Source of the DNA: Verrucomicrobiota bacterium
GTDB taxonomy: Bacteria > Verrucomicrobiota > Verrucomicrobiia > Opitutales > Seribacteraceae
Direction: 5' to 3'
Length of the DNA stretch: 7,222 nt
NCBI GenBank assembly: GCA_030830145.1
Contig: JAURNO010000041.1
Span: forward strand, 1-7,222
The notes beneath the pieces are model-generated. The model did not search any database and had not been told where the DNA came from. It saw nothing but the letters and a program-made list of their open reading frames with translations. Position 1 is the first letter of the stretch; the number at the start of each line of letters is the position of its first letter. This document shows, in pieces, positions 1-6,010 of the stretch. The position numbers were made by a program, and so were the translations under genes.

Positions 1-360
1 GGGGTTGGGCCCGACTGGGTTCCCCGTATTAGGTACGACCTGAACACAGCGGTCGTCCCACAACTCAATCATATCCATATCCTTTGCATTGGTAATTTCG
101 AGATCCGGCAAACCGTGTTTCTTGAGCCATTCCCGAATAGGAGGGATGGCAAGTTCAGGATCCTGGGCTCGGGCCGTAACGATCTTTACGCGGTATCCAA
201 GCTCCAACCAAATCTTAACCCGTTTCATCATGTTGGGAATCGGTTTGCCAATATGCTCGAAGCCCTGCCAAGGATCGGCTTGGGCTAGGGTTCCATCCAA
301 GTCTACGCCAATCCACTGGGTTGACTCAGCTTCTTCACCGTATTTGATATGATCAGTCAT
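1..360 (-). CDS. HAD-superfamily phosphatase-like protein, 3' end outside window
   Basis: This is an open frame of 120 codons from the ATG at 360-358 to the window edge, with no stop, so the C-terminus is missing. Seen: HAD motif I, VDLDGTLA, at residues 19-26 (D20 nucleophile, D22 acid/base); motif II, KIVTAR, with T62; and ELWDDR at 99-104 with two aspartates suited to motif IV Mg2+ binding, followed by VQVVPNTG. This order matches small HAD hydrolases related to the phosphatase half of polynucleotide kinase/phosphatase, often annotated only as HAD family or hypothetical. A soluble, Mg2+-dependent phosphomonoesterase is expected; the substrate cannot be read from sequence. No signal peptide or membrane segment is visible. 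It is divergent from the M50-like gene, and no Shine-Dalgarno sequence precedes the ATG. The HAD fold is fairly sure and the specific role unknown. Confidence 0.85.
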   Translation of the reverse strand, partial: MTDHIKYGEEAESTQWIGVDLDGTLAQADPWQGFEHIGKPIPNMMKRVKIWLELGYRVKIVTARAQDPELAIPPIREWLKKHGLPDLEITNAKDMDMIELWDDRCVQVVPNTGNPVGPNP

Positions 361-516
361 AGGCAAACCACGTGAATGTGGAACCCGAACCTCGAGCTTC
401 GGTTTACCCGAGAAGGCTTGCATAAGGGAACGAAACATACTTTATCAATCAAGGAATCAACAACCTTGCGCAACGCTGCCCTTCGATCAAGATCAAACCC
501 CCAAAAACAGTAGCCA
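361..516. other. Divergent intergenic region, 156 bases
   Basis: This stretch lies between the starts of the HAD-like gene (minus) and the M50-like gene (plus) and should hold promoters for both. It contains a small inverted repeat: CCGAA at 385-389 pairs with TTCGG at 398-402 around an 8-base loop that includes CTCGAG. The stem can extend by two AA/TT pairs past a bulged C. It also contains the short tandem GATCAAGATCAAA near 485-497. No strong promoter, RNA gene or known operator is recognisable. A 60-codon minus-strand frame here does not look like a gene. Confidence 0.5.
434..463 (-). promoter_or_regulatory. Weak candidate sigma70-type promoter for the HAD-like gene
   Basis: On the minus strand TTGTTG (463-458) is followed after 18 bases by TATGTT (439-434), which matches the -10 consensus TATAAT at 4 of 6 positions and TTGACA at 3 of 6. 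It would give a 5' leader of about 65 bases before the ATG at 360. Matches this weak arise by chance in AT-rich DNA, so this is only a candidate. Confidence 0.2.
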
Positions 517-1062
517 ATGACTCTCATTGCATCCGTCAACTACCTTAGCTTGGAAGGCTTGCCTTGGGTGTTGACGGCGTGGTTGGGGCTATATGTTTTT
601 CGCCCCTTTGCCACCCTTGTCCATGAGTTCGGACATTTTTGGACCGCCTTGATTTTGACTAAAGATGAGATCGGACTGACCGTAGGAAAACCAAACGGCA
701 ACCCTTGGCGCGTGAGCAAGCGAGTCACCTTTGAGTTCTCATTTCACAAGTCGGACTCTGGCAAGACTTCTTATTCCGACGAGGAAATCGGACTTTTATC
801 CAAGATGCTGATCCTCTCGGGCGGTCCTTTTTTTTCACTTGGAATGAGTTGCTTGGCCGGTTGGCTAATCTTGAATTTCATTCATCCCGTTTGGCTTGAG
901 ATTACCGGGGTTAGCTGGTTTTGCGCAAACTGCCTCGCCTTTCTGCGAGCAAGCTTGCCAATGAGACTGAGACCAACCGATGAATACCCCGAAGGTCCAC
1001 CAAGCGACGGACTACAACTCCTTTGGCTGTTTACTGGAAAAGGTAAGAAAGAAGAAACTTAA
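517..1062 (+). CDS. Small putative M50-like (site-2 protease type) membrane metallopeptidase
   Basis: The protein has 181 residues. Seen: a hydrophobic stretch from about 15 to 47 containing the zinc motif HEFGH (H36, E37, H40); a polar middle of about 50 residues; a second hydrophobic stretch at about 97-122 beginning LILSGGPFFSLG, comparable to the GPxxN element of the M50 core; a third at about 124-148; and a late SDG at 163-165, where M50 enzymes carry the aspartate third zinc ligand (D164). There is no PDZ, CBS or signal peptide, so it is only a minimal core. If active it would cut substrates inside or at the inner membrane; the substrate is unknown. An in-frame TAG at 511-513 rules out a start upstream of the ATG at 517, and no Shine-Dalgarno is seen. 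A T8 run lies at 828-835. The gene converges on the ABC exporter and shares TTAA with its stop. It could also be an inactive relative. Family call moderately sure. Confidence 0.75.
   Translation: MTLIASVNYLSLEGLPWVLTAWLGLYVFRPFATLVHEFGHFWTALILTKDEIGLTVGKPNGNPWRVSKRVTFEFSFHKSDSGKTSYSDEEIGLLSKMLILSGGPFFSLGMSCLAGWLILNFIHPVWLEITGVSWFCANCLAFLRASLPMRLRPTDEYPEGPPSDGLQLLWLFTGKGKKEET
1059..1062. other. Shared palindromic stop of two convergent genes
   Basis: The four bases TTAA carry both stop codons: TAA at 1060-1062 ends the plus-strand M50-like gene, and TAA read from 1061 to 1059 ends the minus-strand ABC exporter gene. The genes therefore overlap tail to tail by four bases, and any terminator for either must lie inside the other's coding sequence. 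Confidence 0.9.
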
Positions 1063-2888
1063 GCTCCAGAGTCCTGCTGCCTGTCATAGAGGTTCCGGTA
1101 AAGCTCGCACTTTCCATAGACCTCCTCGTGAGAACCATCTGCGACGATTTCTCCTTTGTCCATTACGATAATACGGGTGGCCAGGCGGATTGAACTGAAT
1201 CGATGGGCAATCAAAAGGGTGGTCTTTCCTTTCGACAATTCAGTCATGGCTTCATGGATTTTTTCCTCGTTTTCGGAATCGAGTGCGGAGGTGGCCTCAT
1301 CCAACACAAGGAGAGGGGAATTCCTGTAGAAAGCTCGGGCCAAGGCTAACCGCTGTAATTGACCGCCCGACAATCGGTTTCCGTTTTCCCCGAGCCGTTG
1401 GTCGAAGCAATCTGGGAAATCAGCAATAAAGTCGGATGAATGAGAAGCCTCAGCCACTTCCTCAACAGTCGAGCTAGTGTAGGGCGATTTGCCCATCTCG
1501 ATGTTTTCCCGGACCGTAGCATCAAAAAGAAAAGGTTTCTGGGGTACCAAGGCAACGGCATCTCTGAGATCACGGAGTGACACACTTCTTAAATCAATTC
1601 CGTCCAACAGTATGGCGCCTTCGCATGGGTCGTTGAAGCGCGAAAGCATTCCCGCCAAAGTGGTCTTCCCCGCACCGCTTGGACCAACCAAGGCCACGAC
1701 TTCGCCGGAATAAATAGTGAGATTGATATCGCGGAGGGCAGGGGATACCTCACCAGATGAATCTGGCTCTTCCCTTTGGTAGGAAAAGGAAACATTTTCG
1801 AAACGTAATTCCCCCCTTACTTTCGAAAGTTCAATGGGATGTTCGGATTCTCTAATCGATTCATCGGCATCCAAAACTTCTTCCAAACGCTGAAGCGAAG
1901 CCAGGGCCTGTTTATATTGATTCTGGATTCCACCCAATTTCTTGATTGGCTCATAAGAAAGATAAAGAGCAACAATCACCGGGATTACGGCATCGAGGTG
2001 AATGGAAGTCCGGGAGGCCTGGAAGATCGCTACTGCAATACCGGTTGCCGTGATAATCTCGATTATCGGGGTAAGCATATTCGCATACTTGATGACTTTC
2101 ATCCTGGCATCAAAATACTTCCTTGAGGATTCTAGAAACCTCTTGTTCTCTCGTTGCTCCAAATTAAAGGCCCGGATCTCACGGGGAGCCGAAAGATTTT
2201 CGCTCAACACCGCGGTCATGCCACCTGCACGCTCTTGCATGCCCAAGGCTTTTTTCATGAGAATTTCACCAACTCGACGGATTGGAAATATACAAATGGG
2301 GATCACCAAAAGGCAGAGCAAAACAAAAGCCATTCCCTCGCGTTGCAAGGCCATGCACACCAAAGCGGATATGGCTCCGATAAAAGTAACGGGTTGCCGA
2401 ATCAAATCATTGCTGATGGAGAGAATGGCATTTTGCAACTGTCCGGTATCGTTGGTGACACGACTCAACAGATCACCCTCTTTGTTGCGGTGAAAAAAGG
2501 CCAGAGGAAGCCTTTGCAACTTTTCGAAAATACTGATGCGGATTTGCTCAAGAACGCGTATACCGCAATAATTGATCAAATAGGTATTGAGGTAGCCACT
2601 AAGCCCTCGAATCAAGAATACACCCGGAAAAACCGAAACGTACAGAATCAACTCAGAAACCGGAAGAGCTGTCTTTGACCCAACTTGAGAAGGAAAGATT
2701 TTCGGAAAAACCTGATCGATCATAGTGGGCAATCCAAAACCACTGGCGACGCCGTACACGACTCCACAAAGGAGAGCTCCGACAAAGGGTAACCAATGGG
2801 GACGCAGGAGGCCAAAATAAGGCAAAAGGGTCTTCAATCCCGGCTTTTTTGCCGAGGTCTCTTCCTTCACCTCCTTTTCTTTCTTCAT
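1059..2888 (-). CDS. ABC exporter, fused membrane and ATPase domains, MsbA-like
   Basis: The protein has 609 residues, typical of a half-transporter that works as a homodimer in the inner membrane. A lysine-rich N-terminus is followed by a transmembrane domain (segments near 31-51, 80-104, 163-182, 186-204, 272-292 and 298-314) and an intact nucleotide-binding domain: A-loop Y370, Walker A GPSGAGKTT (402-410), Q-loop Q450, signature LSGGQ (506-510), Walker B LLVLDE (526-531), D-loop SALD (534-537) and H-loop H562. All catalytic residues are present. The region around 111-146 (RVLEQIRISIFEKL, FFHRNKEGDLLSRV) is characteristic of the MsbA/lipid and multidrug exporter group. A lipid A-core flippase role is plausible, but sequence alone cannot separate it from drug or peptide export. 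The frame stays open to 2984, but a start there would overlap malQ by 80 bases. The ATG at 2888 leaves a 16-base gap after malQ and suggests one operon. Confidence 0.93.
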   Translation of the reverse strand: MKKEKEVKEETSAKKPGLKTLLPYFGLLRPHWLPFVGALLCGVVYGVASGFGLPTMIDQVFPKIFPSQVGSKTALPVSELILYVSVFPGVFLIRGLSGYLNTYLINYCGIRVLEQIRISIFEKLQRLPLAFFHRNKEGDLLSRVTNDTGQLQNAILSISNDLIRQPVTFIGAISALVCMALQREGMAFVLLCLLVIPICIFPIRRVGEILMKKALGMQERAGGMTAVLSENLSAPREIRAFNLEQRENKRFLESSRKYFDARMKVIKYANMLTPIIEIITATGIAVAIFQASRTSIHLDAVIPVIVALYLSYEPIKKLGGIQNQYKQALASLQRLEEVLDADESIRESEHPIELSKVRGELRFENVSFSYQREEPDSSGEVSPALRDINLTIYSGEVVALVGPSGAGKTTLAGMLSRFNDPCEGAILLDGIDLRSVSLRDLRDAVALVPQKPFLFDATVRENIEMGKSPYTSSTVEEVAEASHSSDFIADFPDCFDQRLGENGNRLSGGQLQRLALARAFYRNSPLLVLDEATSALDSENEEKIHEAMTELSKGKTTLLIAHRFSSIRLATRIIVMDKGEIVADGSHEEVYGKCELYRNLYDRQQDSGA

Positions 2889-2904
2889 TCTTAAGGGAGT
2901 CAGA

Positions 2905-4452
2905 TTAGTCCATTTCCCCGCATATTGCGAGTCTACCCGTAATCTTAGCTTGTTCGGCAAGATAAGGAGCACTCTCCATCGCAAGCATCTCCAATTGGTC
3001 TTTGGTCAATCTCCATGTCCAGTTGCCCATTGCAAAACCGGGCTCATTCAAACGGGCAGACGACCCCAAACCGAGGAGATCCTGAACGGGAACAACCACC
3101 AAAGGGGCAACCGAACGGTAAGCCATCCGAAGCATGTCCCAGGAGGGTGCCTCACCGCTGACGTTCAAGTAAGTACGGAAATTCCCCCGCACCTCTTCGT
3201 CTGAAGATTCATACCAACCCGTGGTCGTATCGTTGTCATGAGTCCCCGTGTACAACACCAGATCTTTTTCCAAATTATGCGGAAGATAAAGATTTGCTTC
3301 GTCCCCATCGAAAGCGAACTGCAAAACGGCCATCCCGGGCAATCCTGCCTTTCTGCGCAAATCGCGTACTTCCTCGCTGATCAATCCAAGATCCTCGGCA
3401 AGGAAGGGAAGGGTGGGAAACCTGTTGAGGGCGACCTCCCAAAACTTCATGCCTGGCCCATCACACCAAGACCCAAGACGGGCGTCATCGGTTTTCGTGG
3501 GAATGCTCCAATAATCGTGAAAACCGCGAAAATGATCGATACGAACGACATCGAAAAGCTTGAGTTGCACGGTCAAGCGTTCCATCCACCAGGAGTAATC
3601 ATCAGCTTCGTGGCGATCCCAATCGTAAAGAGGGTTTCCCCAATACTGGCCGTTTTCATTGAAATAATCGGGCGGGACGCCAGCGACATGGGAAAATCCG
3701 GCATCCCTATCAACCTGAAAGAGGTCGGGCCGTTGCCAAACCTCGGAAGAATCGGGGGCTGCATAGATGGGAAGATCACCCAGAAGGGAAACGTTTTTCC
3801 CGTTGGCATACATTCGCAGAGCCTTCCATTGTCCCCAAAAGAGATATTGAAGAAAAACATGAAACGAGAAATCCGAATCATCCCTGATTTCGGCCAAAAG
3901 GGATGAATCAGCATTTTTTGAGGCATCCGACCATTTCCACCAGGGCTTTCCCGCTTCTCGCTGTTTGAGAACCTGAAAACAACCATAAGACGAAATCCAC
4001 GAAGCGTTTTCCGAGCAAAAGCTTTCTAGATTACCGTAGAGAGATTCAAGTTCGTCTTTGTGATCAGAAAAACGGGAAAAGGCAATCCTGGCACAAGGAA
4101 AGAACTTTTGATAAAGAGATCCATAGTCAACTTCATGAGAAGGGAGAGCCCGTAACGAGGACAGTTCTTCCCCTTCAATCATGCCAATCGAGATCAAAGG
4201 ATCCCAATCGATGAAGTAAGGATTACCCGCAAACGATGAGAAGACCTGATAGGGGGAATCCCCATAACCAGTCGGACCGACTGGACAGGTTTGCCAAAAG
4301 CGGATTCCCGATTCGGACAAAAAATCAACGAAAGCCAGGGCATCACTCCCCAGGTTACCAATGCCATACGAACCTGGCAGGGAAGAAAGATGAAGAAGAC
4401 TACCGGACGCTCTTCGAGAAATCCACGAGGGAAGGGAATGATTTGATTTCAT
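2905..4452 (-). CDS. malQ: 4-alpha-glucanotransferase (amylomaltase/disproportionating enzyme), GH77
   Basis: The protein has 515 residues, close to the usual length of the short amylomaltase (Thermus/plant D-enzyme) type and without the N-terminal extension of E. coli MalQ. It transfers alpha-1,4-glucan segments between maltooligosaccharides and releases glucose, in cytoplasmic maltodextrin and glycogen metabolism. Seen: the N-terminal GH77 signature SLLHLSSLPGSYGIGNLG (18-35), GPTGYGDSPYQ (59-69), GDLPIY (225-230), GVPPDYFNENGQYWGNP (258-274), VRIDHFRG with nucleophile D306 (303-310), AEDLG with acid/base E353 (352-356), and GTHDNDT with the transition-state aspartate D406 (403-409). All expected catalytic residues are present. 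The ATG at 4452 gives the expected N-terminus, with no clear Shine-Dalgarno. The ABC exporter gene begins 16 bases after the stop, and lepB ends 112 bases upstream. No other glycogen or maltose genes are in view. Confidence 0.96.
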   Translation of the reverse strand: MKSNHSLPSWISRRASGSLLHLSSLPGSYGIGNLGSDALAFVDFLSESGIRFWQTCPVGPTGYGDSPYQVFSSFAGNPYFIDWDPLISIGMIEGEELSSLRALPSHEVDYGSLYQKFFPCARIAFSRFSDHKDELESLYGNLESFCSENASWISSYGCFQVLKQREAGKPWWKWSDASKNADSSLLAEIRDDSDFSFHVFLQYLFWGQWKALRMYANGKNVSLLGDLPIYAAPDSSEVWQRPDLFQVDRDAGFSHVAGVPPDYFNENGQYWGNPLYDWDRHEADDYSWWMERLTVQLKLFDVVRIDHFRGFHDYWSIPTKTDDARLGSWCDGPGMKFWEVALNRFPTLPFLAEDLGLISEEVRDLRRKAGLPGMAVLQFAFDGDEANLYLPHNLEKDLVLYTGTHDNDTTTGWYESSDEEVRGNFRTYLNVSGEAPSWDMLRMAYRSVAPLVVVPVQDLLGLGSSARLNEPGFAMGNWTWRLTKDQLEMLAMESAPYLAEQAKITGRLAICGEMD

Positions 4453-4564
4453 GCCTGAACCAGAAAAACCTTAATTAGACATAATGCATATTGTGCGAAG
4501 TTTAGGCTGATTCCGCAAAAGCCATTTCAGCATACAAGTAACTGCATATCTGCTCATTAGGAGA
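4453..4564. other. AT-rich gap between lepB and malQ, possible malQ promoter
   Basis: This is the largest gap inside the minus-strand cluster. On the minus strand TCTAAT (4479-4474) matches the -10 consensus at 5 of 6 positions and would place transcription start about 15 bases before the malQ ATG, but no good -35 hexamer lies 16-18 bases upstream. A near-palindrome, ATAATGCATATT, covers 4481-4492. No GC-rich hairpin followed by a T run is visible for either strand, so lepB transcripts may continue into malQ. Confidence 0.3.
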
Positions 4565-5995
4565 TTATTTAGAGAAACCCCAGCGTTTGGTAAATGGATA
4601 ATATACAAGCAAAGCTCGACCTACGATCGATTTTTCGGGAACGAACCCCCAAGATCTGCCATCCAGACTGTTGGTCGAGTTATCCCCCATGGCAAAGTAG
4701 GCATTTTGGCCCGTTTTGTTATCAGGAGAATCACGGGTGGGGATTTTGAGCTTTTCTCCATTCGACAGGAGTCCTTCCGCTCGATACCCAGGAAAGCCAT
4801 GTTTACTGGTGGCATTCGGGTCCTCGATCAAGGATTCGACAAAGACTCGATTCTCATCAAATGCCTCACAACCTGTAATAGGTTTCCCATTCCTCGAAAG
4901 TATGCCTGGATCTCCTTTGATAAAAAGTCGTCCGAAATTTTGGTTATTGGTGTATTCGCTTGAATAAAATTTGCTGGGCACGTTGAAATCAAGTTCGTCA
5001 CCAGGTTCGCCTACCAGGCGCTTGATATAGTATTTGTCTTCTCCAATGCGAGGTATTGGATGCGGATCCCCCGGAAAAGTGCCCTGCTCGTAATTGAAGT
5101 TATCGATTTCACCCGTTCGGAAAACCGCCGGATCACCAGCCTTGGGTTTTATGAAATTATAGGTGAAGCGATCGACAAACAAAGCGTCTCCTAGAAGAAT
5201 GTCGAAGGCCAAAGCAACTTCGCCCTCCTTTAAAGTACGATCCGAAAGTTTCATTCTTCTTCCGGTGTAGCCTTGGTCTTGTGGGATAATCAAAGGCAGG
5301 TTCCTCAGATCATCGACTCCAGCAAACTTTCTAGCCAAAAGTTCGTTCAAATCGAATTCGGCCGGGACTTGAAGGAGGTGCTCCTTTCCACCGATTTCAA
5401 AAACATATTCATTCACCACTGTTGGGATCAGGAAAAACCTACCGTTGGGGAAAGTACTGGTTACTTGGCGATGCGTCCTCCCTCCTTCTTGCAGTAGTAG
5501 ATACAGGTTACCCGAGTTTTGAGCTTCCAACTTATAATGAGATGCTCCCAATAATAGCTTGTCGATGGCCCGTTGAGCAAAGTTCGGAACCTCTTCATCA
5601 GCCTCATACACATGGGGTTGCATACCGTAAAAGGAGGGATACATGGAATTCGTCGGTATGATGAAAGGCTGCAGGAAAAAACTCCTGATACCTATGACCA
5701 CGATGGCGGCGACCAATAACATCTCCACGTTTTCAACCCATCCCTTTTTGTGGTAGTAAAGACCACCTGACTTTTGGAGAGCCTCGTCGACCGCCATTGC
5801 CTTTTCCTCAAGATCTCTCCCTGAGACAGATTTGGAGGACAAACTTTCCTGAAGCTTGGTCGTGCTCGAATCAAGAGCTTCCATGTCATCCTGAGAAAGC
5901 AGATCACGCCGATAAGACAGGGCTTTGAGTCCGAGTCGAAGAATCTCTTTGGCTCCTTTTTTTTGCGAACGGGTGGCTTTTTTTTCGGATATCAT
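4565..5995 (-). CDS. lepB: Signal peptidase I with large insertions
   Basis: This membrane serine endopeptidase (S26) removes signal peptides from Sec and Tat exported proteins on the outer face of the inner membrane. It has 476 residues against about 320 in E. coli. Seen: a charged, probably cytoplasmic N-terminal region (1-88); one membrane segment (about 89-108); the serine box FIIPTNSMYPSFYG with S117; the lysine box YYIKRLVGEPGD with K325; and the last box, FAMGDNSTNSLDGRSWGFVP (434-453). The catalytic Ser-Lys dyad is present. Serine and lysine are 208 residues apart, against about 55 in E. coli, and about 100 residues separate the lysine box from the GDNS box. Enlarged peptidases of this kind are known in Bacteroidota and PVC bacteria. 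The ATG at 5995 follows lepA after 15 bases, with no clear Shine-Dalgarno. Two A8 tracts fall in the first 13 codons. Confidence 0.95.
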   Translation of the reverse strand: MISEKKATRSQKKGAKEILRLGLKALSYRRDLLSQDDMEALDSSTTKLQESLSSKSVSGRDLEEKAMAVDEALQKSGGLYYHKKGWVENVEMLLVAAIVVIGIRSFFLQPFIIPTNSMYPSFYGMQPHVYEADEEVPNFAQRAIDKLLLGASHYKLEAQNSGNLYLLLQEGGRTHRQVTSTFPNGRFFLIPTVVNEYVFEIGGKEHLLQVPAEFDLNELLARKFAGVDDLRNLPLIIPQDQGYTGRRMKLSDRTLKEGEVALAFDILLGDALFVDRFTYNFIKPKAGDPAVFRTGEIDNFNYEQGTFPGDPHPIPRIGEDKYYIKRLVGEPGDELDFNVPSKFYSSEYTNNQNFGRLFIKGDPGILSRNGKPITGCEAFDENRVFVESLIEDPNATSKHGFPGYRAEGLLSNGEKLKIPTRDSPDNKTGQNAYFAMGDNSTNSLDGRSWGFVPEKSIVGRALLVYYPFTKRWGFSK

Positions 5996-6010
5996 TTAAA
6001 CAATACGAGT

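Noticed and set aside
385..402. Hairpin CCGAA/TTCGG as a terminator or riboswitch
   Set aside because: Only a 5-base stem, extendable with a bulge, with no following T run and no conserved riboswitch elements.
357..539. 60-codon minus-strand frame whose TGA overlaps the HAD-like ATG in an ATGA, as in translationally coupled genes
   Set aside because: Composition is not protein-like for a known family, it overlaps the start of the plus-strand M50-like gene, has no Shine-Dalgarno or promoter, and such an overlap occurs easily by chance.
2002..2678. Overlapping plus-strand frames of 163 and 174 codons antisense to the ABC exporter
   Set aside because: Both lie inside the transmembrane domain coding region of a clear ABC exporter and look like reverse-strand shadows.
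2889..2984. 32-residue N-terminal extension of the ABC exporter from an ATG at 2984
   Set aside because: It would overlap malQ by 80 bases, and the added residues look like an out-of-frame read of the malQ end. The ATG at 2888 gives a normal lysine-rich exporter N-terminus.
3238..3906. 222-codon plus-strand open frame antisense to malQ
   Set aside because: It lies wholly inside a convincing GH77 gene with intact catalytic motifs, and its translation shows no recognisable domain. It is a codon-bias shadow.
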